Positions 1-11,522 of a DNA stretch of 64,000 bases are shown here, piece after piece. Origin of the DNA: Gastrodia elata (Eukaryota; Streptophyta; Magnoliopsida; Asparagales; Orchidaceae); NCBI GenBank assembly GCA_016760335.1, contig CM028670.1:38979746-39043745 (forward strand), in the 5' to 3' direction. Below the pieces are notes generated by a model. That model was given only the letters and a program-made list of their open reading frames with translations. It was not told the DNA's origin and did no database searches. A program made the position numbers and the translations under genes. Every line of letters begins with the position of its first letter. Positions within the stretch are counted from its first letter, which is position 1.

Positions 1-1400
1 TAGCTTCCCAAGAATTTCCACTTATATCTAACTTGCAATTACAAGAGATATTTATTTCTAAAAACTCTCCTAATGGTAGATTAACTTTAAGGGCTGATGA
101 AAGTTATTCTATTGGTAATGAATATTGTTGAACTATTTTTGACGCAATAAAAGAATGCGTAGCTCCAGAATCAAAAAGAACTGAACAAGGGTATTGGAAT
201 AATAAAATGGTACCTGTGACCACATCAGGTTCTTCTTTTGCCTCTTCTTGAGATAGGTTGAATATTCTGGCCTGGGCTTGATTATTTCTTGGATTTTTGG
301 AAGATGCCATATTATTTCCTTGGTTTACTGGTGGTCTTCTTGGATTCTTCATAACTGCTTTACTTTGATTTGGGATTTGATACCCATTGACTGTATAAGT
401 GGCTCGGCAGAATTTTATGGGATGATTTGTCCTTCCACATCGGTGGCATTGTCCCTCACCGGTAAAACATTTATATGTACTATGAATTCTTCCACAAAAC
501 CTGCAAGTATTTGGTGTTCTCGGAGTAGGTCTACTTGAGTTACCTTGAATATTATAGACTTTTCCTTGATGTCTGGAGAATTGTTGCCTCTTGGATTGAA
601 AATGAGGGAAAGATGCTGGCCTTTTCATTCTGGAAGAGTACTGCTCTTCTTGAGCTTCCATAAGCTTAGCTTTTTCTACTAATTGGGCAAAGTTTAAAAT
701 TTGAAGAGGTGTTAGGATATGTTGAAAGTTGTTCCTTAATCCATTAAGGAATAAATGGCATCTGACTTCTTCAGTGGTGATCATTTCTGGGGCAAAGCTA
801 GCTAGACGAGTGAACTCTTCCTCATATTTTGTTACTGTATGACTTCCTTGCTTTAAGTTCAATAACTCTTTTCTCATCGTCTGCCTAGCAGATTGAGGCA
901 CATATTTGCCTAAAAATGTTTTGACAAATTCTTCCCACTGGATCTCTTCTTCTATTCTATTTTGGAATGTGGTGTTCTTGGTCGTCTTCCACCACTTCTC
1001 AGCAGCTTCTGTCAGAAGGTAAGTAGCTAGAGATACCTTCTGGTCTTCTGAGCTCTTAGCACATATAAACTCCTTTTCTATTCTTTGGATCCACTCCTCA
1101 GCTTGGTAAGGAGTTGCTTTGCCATTAAATCTGGGAGGTTGAAGTTTAAGGAAAACATGCATGTCTTCATTTACTGCTTTCCTCTAAATAGGATGCGGGT
1201 TTTGAATTTGTTGACTGTTCATGAATTGACTCATCATATTCATGAACTGGAGCATCTGAGTTGCTCCATTATGATCAAAGGGATAGACTGCTTCAATATT
1301 AGGTGAGACAGTCTCATTGTGACTATGAGTGTTTTGAGGAATATTTTCCTCCTGTGATTGATTGATTGTTGTTGTTGTTGTTGTTGTTTTGACTATCCAT
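1..1400 (-). pseudogene. gag-pro: Ty3/gypsy gag and start of protease, element A (broken)
   Basis: This is the 5' coding end of a minus-strand LTR retrotransposon. The best open stretch (1162 to 104) contains a retrotransposon gag core (AEEWIQRIEKEF, then EAAEKWW), a zinc knuckle CHRCGRTNHPIKFC of CX2CX4HX4C form at about 407-448, and an aspartic protease start with the catalytic DSG in LFDSGATHSF near 164-172. The natural gag start is probably the ATG at 1398-1400, followed by a poly-Asn run from a (TTG)7 microsatellite at 1366-1386. Between that ATG and the long frame lie a frameshift near 1365 and a TAG at 1184-1186; a further in-frame TAA at about 101-103 interrupts the protease. The reading continues in the same frame to the window edge. 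Gag would package element RNA and the protease would cleave the polyprotein, but this copy cannot make either whole. Confidence 0.9.
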
Positions 1401-1530
1401 AATCTGGGAAATAATAAACTATACTTAGTTGGCTCTCCAACTTAAAATTTAACTTCTAATAACTTAGTAACTGTATTCATATAGTTGGCTCTTCTAATGA
1501 ATTATTCTTTAAATAGTCTCAAACTTCACT

Positions 1531-1542
1531 CTGATACCAATT
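1531..1542 (-). promoter_or_regulatory. Primer binding site, initiator Met tRNA type
   Basis: On the minus strand the sequence reads TTGGTATCAGAG, the usual plant primer binding site complementary to the 3' end of initiator methionine tRNA. It lies three bases inside the LTR A terminus at 1545. It fixes the orientation of element A and shows that 1545-6421 serves as a 5' LTR for the gag fragment at 1-1400. I found no comparable site beside LTRs C, D or E. Confidence 0.88.
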
Positions 1543-3759
1543 TCTGTGGAGACCGGGGATCGAAGTTCGAGAGTCTTTAAAGAACAATTCATCTCAATTG
1601 AAAATATATACATTTTTATAATTAAAAAAAAAGACATAAAAATAAAATAATAAAATTCACAATCCTTTTATACATAGAGCCAAAACATATATGAAAAGTT
1701 ACAATAGTTTGAATTTTACAAAATAAGAAATAAAATTTCTACATTCTTCTGCTTCTTCTTATTTTAAATTTGGCAGATCTTCTAAGTCTTTTTAATTATC
1801 AAAACCTGAAAAAAATTCAGTTTACTAGTCAGGTAGGAGTACGCAAATTGTTCTTATAAGAATAAATCTAGCATCCTATAATAGGTATGAATCACATATG
1901 AAAATAACAGAAATACTGCAAATAAAGTAAGCAATTTTCAAATGCAATTTTTGCCCTGCAAAATAGCTGTGAAAATCAACATATATGAAATAAATTTTAT
2001 CAAAAACATTTATAATAATAAGTCGAGTCCGGAGACCCCTGAACCCAAATGGGTAAACCCATAGGCATAATCTGTAGGAAGCTTATCTCGCCACCTGTCG
2101 GTAGCTTACTCAAACTAGGAATTGATGGTGTGTCTTTCCTCTGGATTTGCCTACTTCCTACAAGAGGCTAAATCCCTCTATATAACTCCCAGGGGCTTGC
2201 TAGCTAGCCCAATCTGTACAGATTCCAGTGTTACGTTCCACCCTCCAAAGATAAACACTACAAAATATATATAAATTCTTTTTGTTACATGCTTTTTGAT
2301 ATAATTCTTTTGCAGATTAAAATGCGGTAAGCTGTGCAAATAATACTCAAATGAAAAATGGCTCAAATAAGAATACTGAAATAAGATTTATAAGTAAATT
2401 TGCGTACCTGACTGTTTTGATAAAATCAACCAGTTTTAATTTCTTTGATCTGCCAAAAATAATGAAATTTATAAATTTATTATTTTTGTCATGATTTGTA
2501 GTTTTAGGTTTATGACTATTTTGATTTATTTGAATTATTTTTATTAAGTTATATAAGTATTTATGCTTTATACGGTCAAATTGGGAATTTGACCTTATAA
2601 GGGCATTTTAGTAATTTTACCCTTAATAAAATATAAAATTTATGTTAGTTTATTATAGATTATGCTTTAAGATTTTTATAGAGTCCAAAATTATTAAATT
2701 CTGATATGAATTGGTTAAGTTATAGCTATTCTAATTTCTAGGGTTAATAACTAAGGTTAAATGTGATTAGTGAGTGATTAGTGAATTTGGTCACAAAATT
2801 ATTAAACTAATTATATATTTAGGTTCTAATTTACTTTATGAGTCATTTAAAACTGAAATTACTTAATTTGGATTATTATATTTGCTAATATTCATTAATC
2901 AATTTTTAGAGTAATTAGAGTTAATTTAGGAAAATTTAACCGTTGGATTCTAAATATTTTTGTAGTTTACTAAAATTTAGGATTTTTTGATCTAAATAGA
3001 TATTTGGATCACTTAATTTGAAGCTAAATTGGCTAACTTATGGTTATTTGAAGTTTCTAGGGTTAAATGCTTAATTAGGGTTAGGTCCTAATTGTGATTA
3101 GTTAAATTTTAATCCAAACAGAAAGACTAATATTTCTAAATTATTCCTTAAGCTTTTCTGAGTATTTTATAAGTTATGAATTTCTAAAAATTTGGCTATT
3201 TATTAATTACTTTTTAATTTTACTGTTTTTAATTTCTTAATCTTTTTATTACTGTTTTATAAAAATTTTTTTGTTTATTTTATTTTATATGTTAAATTTT
3301 TGTTTACAAATATATTTTCATTTTTTATTTTATTTATTATTACTAGGATTATTGTATTTTAATTAATGGTATTTATTAAATCTATTTAATATAAATTTTG
3401 AAAATAAACTTTCTGATTATTATTTATTAATATTTTATATTAATGTTCTTATTATTTTCTGTTATTATTATTATTGTATTTTTCTTTATATTTATTATAA
3501 ATTTCTATTTATATATTATTTATAATATTAATCAATATTATTTTTCTGTTTATTATACGTATAAATATATATTTTGTTTATTATGTATTTATTTTATATT
3601 CTGTTTAATTATTATTTTTAAATTAAATATATTATTTTATTTAATATGTTTTATTTAATTATTGAATATATAATTATTAAATATTATTTTATCATATTTA
3701 TTTAAATTTTATATTTATATTTATCCTATATAATTATTAATCTATTACTAACTATATAT

Positions 3760-3780
3760 TTATATTTATTTATATATTCT
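3760..3780 (-). promoter_or_regulatory. Candidate TATA region of LTR A
   Basis: The minus strand reads ATATATAAATAA just downstream of the GC-rich block that starts at the CTGCAG junction near 3788. LTR C (about 19991-20003) and LTR D (about 29061-29074) have TATATAAATA at the same place, so the layout GC block, CTGCAG-like junction, TATA is probably the promoter. The surrounding DNA is AT-rich, so the motif alone is weak evidence. Confidence 0.4.
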
Positions 3781-6027
3781 ATTTTTCTGCAGGTGGGACC
3801 CGCGGAGACAGATGGCAATCCCTAAGTCGCTAAGCCAGACTAGTGGGGCCCACAGCTGTCTCTAATGAGATAGTTCTACTGCGGCTATTCAGAGGTGGGT
3901 CCCACCTCAGACGTGCAGCTGCTAAGATCATGCCACACGTCCCTCAGCTTCCTATTACGCGAATTTCGGGTCTTCGCGGGTTGCGAATGACCCGATCCAG
4001 CCCGACTGGGCCGGCGTCTTCTTCGGCAGACCGTCACTAAACTAGATTAGGGCACGGCTTTTGGCGCCGATTCTGCCGGAGGTGAGGATCAACCCGCTTA
4101 TGGATGGAAAGAGGACAGTCGCAGCTATCTAATGAAGTATGAGTCATTAGCATAGGTAATCTGTGAGGAGCGTAAAATCAAACCCTAATACTATGAATCG
4201 GGACGAGGCATTTTAACGAAAAGTACTGTATATGGATTATCAAATTAAGTTGGATGCAATCAAATTAGTTCAATCCAAACCGGTAATTACTTAATCCAAT
4301 TATTGAAATAAGCATACGAAATTAAGCGATTAAATTTTACAAATGAGAAGAGTAGGATCAGAAGTACCTAGGTTCGACGGTCGAAGATTTGGAGATCCAA
4401 TCGGTACGTCTTTGATTTCTGCAGAGTTTTGATTTAAGTTTAAAACATGTAATGGAGTCGATTGGTTTTTAATACAGGCTTAGAGCGGTGGAGATGGCGA
4501 CCCTCGTTGCGCTGGAAGGAGGCTTAGGGCGCCGCGTGCTCCATTTGCGACAAGCGGAGGTCGCGCGTCTATTCGCGAGGAAGATAGGCGCGTTCCGATC
4601 GGACGGTTCGAAGAAACCGTGAGATTCAAATAAAAAAAAAGACGACGTTAAGGTCAACTGACGGCGGCCGTTTAAATTAATTAAATAATAATTATTTTAA
4701 TTAATTAATTAATTAAACTTAATTTAATAAATATTTTCCAAAATTTTTTAAAAATATCATTTCTAACTAATTGAGGGCTTCTGAACACAATGGAGCACTC
4801 GGATTTCGATTCGACGAGTATTTAATTACTCGAATTTTTAGGTATTTAAATAATATTAAAATATTCGTCTAAAAATTAACGACTTCCAAATGCATTCAAA
4901 ACTTCACCCCTAGCTAATTTGGAGGTGGTGAACGCAATGGCGGAGTCAGATTTTTAATTTGAAGTCAAATTTTATTTAAATAATAATAAACAATTATAAT
5001 GAGATTTTTGGTATTTTACAACTGGCCAGGCAACGAGGGCGGGCCCCACGGTCAGAAACGGGGGACCACGTGGTAGTCCCGGATTGGCCACGGGACTGCG
5101 CACGGGCCCACAGGCGCGCCGGATCGACGCAGGTGGGACCCGGCACCTGCAGTCGCGACAGGGGGGGTGCGTGTCTGCCTGATTGACGGACACACACAGA
5201 GGTGGGACCCTCTCGCTTCACCCCACGAGGACACGTGGAGAGAACCGGATCTCCGTGGTTGAACTGGGCTTGCGTGAACCGGGCTCGGTCTGAACCGGTC
5301 CATTGAGCTTCTTCGCCTTCCTTCGCCTCGGTACCGAGCCGTCGGGGCTGGGGTTGACGGTCGCGGCGCCGTCCGGTGACGGGGGACAGCATGGTACTCG
5401 GCAAAGGGAAGGGCTCGTCAAGCCCTTCCACGCGATGGGTCGAACTCGGGTCAAGACTGTCGGGGTCTCGGGTTGTCCTAAACCCTAGGCGACTACGGCA
5501 CAATGACTCGCGGACAGCTACCTAATCGCTCGATACGTAGCTACGATCGATGGAAAAATCGACAGTCATATGTGCAATATAGGAATCAACGGAGATGGAT
5601 AAGAGGTTAGGGAGTACCTGATACGTCGATTGGGATAGGGTTTGCGGAGGACTTGCTTCTGGGGGGGTTCGAGCGATCTCTAAGCTTCCGGATGCATGTC
5701 GAGGCCGACGATCCCGATGGCCAGAAGTTTAAGGCATGGTGGTGGAGCATACGTGGCCCGGGGCTCACGAGGTTGGCCAGCGGGACGACGGGGCTACCGC
5801 ATGGACGGACGCAGGACACGCAGCAGGATGGTCTCGGGATCACGGGAGAGACTGTCTCTCGACCGTCTAATCTCTCGATCGGAGAGAACCGTCCGATCTA
5901 ACGGAATGGCTAGACGGCGCCAATGGGATGGACGACGTCTGTTAATTAAATCTAAATAAATATTAATTATTATTTAATTCAATTTAATTTCTTATTTAAA
6001 TAATCAATTCCCAAAAATTCCCAAATA

Positions 6028-6088
6028 CTCACCCCTTGCTAATTGAGGGGTGAGGAAAGCAATGGCGAGGTCGGATTTTTAATCTGAC
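6028..6088. repeat. Paired hairpin block in LTR A
   Basis: Two dyads lie side by side: CTCACCCC...GGGGTGAG (6028-6054) and GTCGGATT...AATCTGAC (6070-6088). The same pair appears at 21083-21143, 30214-30274 and 32918-32978, and the first dyad also at 12895-12921. A second, weaker CACCCCTAGCTAATTTGGGGG copy follows about 150 bp away in each LTR. Confidence 0.75.
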
Positions 6089-6421
6089 GAGTATTTTATT
6101 TTCTCGATTTGTGGGGTATTTAAATATTATTAAAATATTTGTCAAAATTTTTATGACTTCCGATTGAACCGAAAACATCACCCCTAGCTAATTTGGGGGC
6201 AATGAGCGTAATGGCGAAGTCCGTTTTTCAATCTGATATATATTTAAATAGGTCAAACTTTAGGGTTTCTGAACTTTTTCTAGAATTCTGATTTTTTATT
6301 CAATTAACTTTTGATCTGGACTGGATCTAGAGGTTGGCTCCTAATGACTTAACTAGGCTGTCTAACCCATTAAGACTTGGATTAACCTTAAATGACTAAG
6401 GTAATAACTTGGGTTGTTACA

Positions 6422-8517
6422 CACTCCGTCCCTTAATCCATAATCATTAGACTAAGGAGTGGAGTGTCACTTTGGCAAATCCCTTAAGATTGGATCAGGT
6501 ATAGACCCTAATCCACTAGTAAGGAAGAGATAAGCAACTCTATACATGTCATAAACTCAGTCACTAAATGAATACAAATCAGAGTGCGGTAGTAAAGTAA
6601 AACAAATATACATCCAGTTTATCACAATAAATAGGAAAAGTACAACATACAGCTCAGAGTATAAAGTACAGTAAATAAAAATATAGTTAGAGGTATCTGT
6701 ATTATTACAACATTAAATAAATAGTTTAAGAGACTGAAATAAAATTTCTCATCCTCATAGAAAGCTATAAAGGGAAAATTAAGTAGCTTTTGGGTCTCCT
6801 GACTGATGCTCCTCTTCATTATAAGGCTCCTCCACTTCAGCACCCAGCTCCTCAAACCTATCTGAATCTGATATTATCAGTTTCACAATGCCAGGGCCCC
6901 AGCCAATAAAAGAAAGATCTTATTAGACAATTGTCTAAGTACATTTTAGGCTAAATATTTTACATGAATTATTAATGTCACCATTTACATATAGAAATCA
7001 AAAATAACTATCTAGCATATGAGCAGTAAGCATACAAGAAGCAAGATAAATTATAAATATAGCATTTGTAGTTAAACAAGGTTTGAGGCAAAAGGCACAC
7101 CTCAAGGCAAACTAATTAAAGATAAGCATATATACATAATATAGTAAGTAAAAGTACTGAAAGAAAAGTCTATTCCTAAACATGCTGGTGATCATATGAC
7201 ATATGCTGATTTAAAATAATAAATTTAAAGGTGGTACTGTAGTGCCCCATCCCATCACCGCACGTAAAAAGAGGTAATCCATAATTTGGCGGTGGAGCGA
7301 TGCACTACTCGGGAAGACAATTAACTCATCTTCCCAAATAGGCTAACTAAGACTAGCCACACTGACGGTTGCTGACTCGAACCAAAGAGTAGGGTTAAGA
7401 GCCAATACTTAAGATAGGAGTAGAATACTTATCTTAAGTATTAGACTAATATGTACATTAGATTTAAAAAGGTAAATAAGAACCCAATATACATTATCAA
7501 TATATCAGCATTTCAAGTATATTGATCACATCACAATACTAAGTATAGTAGTAGTATGATAGAGTGCGAAAGCTGAAGCAAAATATCCAGAATATATTCA
7601 TCATAGAACAGTAGCAGTATTCATCTCAAAAAAGAAAAATAAAATACATTCAAAATTATTATAGACTGATTTAAAATGAGGCAAAAGTAAAGTCTATCTA
7701 AAGTACTGAAAGCAAAAATAGTAAAGTAAACGGTGGAAGACGGATCCAATAAAGCTCCACGTACTCCTCCTGGATCTCTCGCAAGTCCTTCTGCCCTATC
7801 TCAACAAGCTGCTCGGGATCTAGCAAATTACCGAATCCCAAAAGTACCCCATGTTAGATAAGAAGTCTAACACATTGCAACTAAACTAAGCAGTACTAAA
7901 GTAAATGCAAGTAAACAATAAAGTAAGCAAAACTGTAGAAAATAATGGCAAAGGAACTGAGTAACTGAACTGTAAAGACTGAACAAAGTAAAGCTGAACT
8001 GAGATCCGAATACTGAAAGTAAGAGAAAACATTAAATGCTTAGAAACCAATATAAAAAAATGTCCAATGCTGTACTATATGCCACTAGGATAATGCATCC
8101 AAATATGCCACAGCACAGTATGCCACAGATATGTAACAGAACTATCACTGAAAGGCTATGAGTTGTATGGTTTAATACACACATACATCCAGTTGGGAAT
8201 TCAGTCTGCTGTGATGCTGATGCATCCTGAAATTCCCCAGTCAATGTATGCAATATTCCGTAACCCATAAATCATCATTAATACTCATACATCACCACAA
8301 GAATCATTCATCATACTCATGCTCAAGCACGTGTCCATGTTTCTATTTTATATGAGTAAAATCCAAAAATCCATAAATGCTTTGAAATACCGATATTGAA
8401 TTCAAGGTTTCCATTATGCAGAATCCTGCTTAAAAGATTCTGACTCCTAGCTTCTAGAACGATGATTGGTTAAAGTTGAGAATTTACTTACAAATCATTA
8501 GATGGGGAGGTGGTATA

Positions 8518-8605
<88 letters not shown>

Positions 8606-9373
8606 TACTTCCAAGAAGGGTAGTTTCTAACTCTTAGTTTGATTAAGCCACCCTAATGAAGCAATCTTTGATAGGAGGCATCACTCAATGGTGACTTGTA
8701 TCTCAAGCTAAGCTATTAAAATACCCAATTCACAAGCACACTTAGTGTTCTAAAGAGGGTGTCTAGGATCACGTAGTTTGCTTGAAGCACACTAATGGAA
8801 GCGATATTCGATAGGAGGCATCACCCGATGGTGATTTTTTTATTCAAACAAGCTAATGATCCAAAATTCCCTAATCATAACACTCTTAGGATTGACTGAT
8901 TTAGGCTATGTGAGACTATGCCTGAATAAACTCAGGATAGAACACAGACATAATCTATACTAAGATTAATCAACCAATCCTGTTTAATACTGAGATAGCC
9001 CAGTACTATAGGTATACCCTATTATACCATCCAATAATTAAGGTTCAACAATTCTATTTATTCCACAAGGATTTATCAATACTATCAATTCTTATGCTAA
9101 ATGGGTGAGTCCTACACAAAGCTCCAAGAATGTGATCAAGAGATCACTCAATGAAGATTCTACCACAAGGAGAAGTGTTATTCTAAGTATCTTAGGTGAT
9201 TCCTACCATGAGTGGTTAAGATCAACTTCTAAGGTTAAAGGGATCATCTAAGATTCTACCTCAAAAAATTTTAAAGATTCGTCCTACCTTAATATATCAT
9301 TAATTAAGGTGTCTAAATATTTTAGATACAAGCTTAATATTGAGATACTTGATACCCCACACTCTCACTTCTA
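6422..9373 (-). mobile_element. Non-coding retroelement interior with polypurine tract
   Basis: Directly beside LTR A the minus strand has AAGGGACGGAG (about 6424-6436), a polypurine tract, so LTR A is also the 3' LTR for whatever lies to the right. The remaining ~2.9 kb has no domain-bearing frame; open frames such as 6622-6855 and 8032-8268 match no family I recognise. A stretch near 7141-7250 (AAAGTACTGAAAGAAAAGTC and following) matches the leader-like segment at 26198-26290. The phrase GATAGGAGGCATCAC occurs twice near 8669 and 8811. This could be a large non-autonomous (LARD-like) interior or a deleted element. Confidence 0.55.
8517..8603. repeat. (CA)n followed by (TA)n microsatellite
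   Basis: About 50 bases of CA dinucleotides run straight into about 30 bases of TA dinucleotides. It is a compound microsatellite within the non-coding interior and is likely length-polymorphic. Confidence 0.97.
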
Positions 9374-10199
9374 ATGACGGCACTGTGCGGGTTGGGTCTG
9401 CCATGACCCGCGCTGCGCGACAGTGCCAGGTTCCTCAGGCCCTGGTAGACCCGCGCAGTTCGGCTAATGGGCCAAGCCCGGTTAATTAAATCTGATTAAT
9501 TGGATTTATTTTCCTTAAGGAAAATAATCCAATTAATCCAATCATAGGAAATAATTTAAATAAAGATACAGAATATATTAATTGAATAACTTTTAATCCA
9601 CTGGTCCAAACCCTATGATTTTATATATGAAATTGATCAAAAAATCTTCAGGGATTTGAATATAAAATAATATTAAATATCTAATGGTTAGACCAAATTG
9701 ATTAGGGTTGATTAGCAATTATGCTTAATCACATTGCATGTTTAGGGTGCCATTAGTCTCCTTATGAAGAGTAGAATGAATGTGCTAAGTGATTTCAAAT
9801 TATGCCCTAATCTTATTAAACCTTGATTAGTGAAAATTAGGGTTTATAGATATTGGATCTTAGCAAACTTAGTCTCTAATTAATTGTATGATTAAATAGA
9901 ACTTATGTGCCAATTTGTATGAAATTATGATAGCTAGATTTGTAATTAGGTGACAATCCTTTTGGATTGATTTAGGGTTTGATTAGCATTAATTACTTTC
10001 TATTTTTATAAAATTTTCTATTAATATGATTTATAATAGTAAGTTAGATGTATTGAAATCATGTATGCAAATTTATGATGTATAACTTGAATAAATTTAA
10101 AATTTGAAACTTAAACCTCTTAATTAACCTTAATAAGTCTTAAGACTTTGATCAAGCTATTAAGACTTGATCTAGGCCTAAGGTTGCCACCAATAATAC
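9374..10199 (+). repeat. Left arm of a large inverted repeat
   Basis: From ATGACGGCACTGTGCG at 9374 to GCCACCAATAATACA near 10199 this arm matches, in reverse complement, 10646-11522. I estimate roughly 80 percent identity by eye over the whole length. The outer end is GC-rich and itself folds (GGCACTGT...ACAGTGCC); the rest is AT-rich with no coding potential. Sequence outside 9374 does not match sequence outside 11522, so the outer boundary is sharp. Confidence 0.85.
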
Positions 10200-10645
10200 A
10201 TTCCGGTTTTACTTATTATTTAGGTTCAGAGTGGTTAGATCAAGTGATTAGCTCATCTGATCACATGCTATTCTAAGATCATGGGGACAAATCAAGGATA
10301 TTATTAGAGATAGATCACTTGTTTAATAAATATGATTTTATTATTGTTTATATGCTAATGATCTTATATAAGAGGAAATCAAAGATCCAAAGCTTAGATT
10401 CAGATTAATCAATCACATAGATTTATTATTAACTTTAATATGTCTAATTCAATGGGTTAAGATTAATACCAAATCAGGTGTATTGTTGAAAAAATGTCAA
10501 TTGCATTATCTTATAATCAAGTCAATTTAATTAAGGTTTAAGAGTTTGGATCTTAATCAAATAGATTAGGGTTTAACCCCTTACTCCTGTCTAATTAAGA
10601 TCAAGTGTTTATTTATAGATCAAATGTCAAATCAATGAATTAGGG
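10200..10645. other. Inverted-repeat spacer, no gene seen
   Basis: About 450 bases of AT-rich DNA separate the arms. Weak complementarity persists near both inner ends (AGATCAAGTG against CACTTGATCT), so the original arms may have been longer. I see no frame, RNA gene or transposase remnant. Confidence 0.6.
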
Positions 10646-11522
10646 ATATATTATTGGTGGTAATCTCAGACCTAGATCAAGTCTTAATAGCTTGATCAAA
10701 GTCTTAAGACTTCTAAAGTTTAATTAAGATATTTAAGTTCTCAAATTTAGGTATATTCAATTTATACATCATAACTTGGCATCCATGATTTAAATACAGA
10801 TCTACCTTACTGTTAAGGAGAATATTAACAGAAAAATTCAGAAAAATAGAAAGTAATTAGTGCTAATCAAACCCTAAACTAATTTAAAAGGATTAGCACA
10901 TAAATACAAATCTAGCCATTAGAATTTCATACAACTTGGCAAATAAGTTTTATTCAATCATACATTTAATCAGAGATTCAGTTTGCTAAGATCCAATGAT
11001 TAAAAATCTTAATTTTTACTAATCATAATTTAATAAGATTAGGGCATAAGTTAAAATATAGAAATAAAAAAAATAAACTACTTAGCACATTCATTCTACT
11101 AATCATAAGGAAACTAATGACACCCTAAACATGAAATTTGGATAAGTATATATGCTAATCATACCTAATCAAGATCTGCAATAATTAGGCCAAAATAGAA
11201 AATCCAACCATTGAAAGTCAATTATTATTTTATATTCAAATCCCTGATAATTTTCTAATTAATTTGATGTATAATATCATAGGATTTGGATCAGTGGATT
11301 GAAAGTTATCACATTAATTTATTCTGAATTATTTCTATTAAATTTCCCTATGATTGGATTAATAGGATTATTTTCCTTAAGGAAAATAATTCCAATTAAT
11401 CGGATTTTAATTAACGGGCTCGGTCCATTAGCCAAACCAAACGGGTCGACCGGGGCCCGAGGAACCCGGCACTGTCACGCAGTGCGAGTCACGGGCTGAC
11501 CCGACTCGCACAGTGCCATCAT
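10646..11522 (-). repeat. Right arm of a large inverted repeat
   Basis: This is the reverse complement of 9374-10199. Its outer end has the clearer terminal fold: GGCACTGT and GCGAGTC pair with GACTCGC and ACAGTGCC within about 50 bases (11470-11519). It continues without a break into LTR-like sequence ending at 13141, so the arm is probably part of that LTR, and the left arm an inverted copy of the same segment. Confidence 0.85.

Larger units (their letters stand above)
1545..6421 (-). mobile_element. Long terminal repeat A (about 4.9 kb)
   Basis: The repeat is bounded by TG at 1545 and CA at 6420-6421. On the minus strand it starts TGTAACAACCC; the primer binding site lies on its left and a purine tract on its right. 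Reading right to left (5' to 3' of the element) it holds a terminal hairpin (6401-6420), two CACCCCTAGCTAATT-type hairpin blocks (6028-6088 and about 6180), a GC-rich block, and a very AT-rich block (about 3240-3780). The hairpin block recurs in degraded form at about 4770-4960 with a second GC block at 3793-4060, so the LTR carries an internal duplication. Small open frames inside the GC blocks (for example 5303-5488) are fortuitous. At 4.9 kb it is much longer than ordinary gypsy LTRs but within the range of Tekay/Del-type giants. Confidence 0.8.

Noticed and set aside
4994..5503. 169-residue minus-strand frame in LTR A
   Set aside because: GC-rich DNA gives overlapping open frames on both strands (also 5052-5303, 5218-5454, 5653-5901); composition explains them and no motif is seen.
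8517..8603. Regulatory role of the (CA)n(TA)n tract
   Set aside because: Ordinary microsatellite in non-coding element DNA; nothing ties it to a gene.
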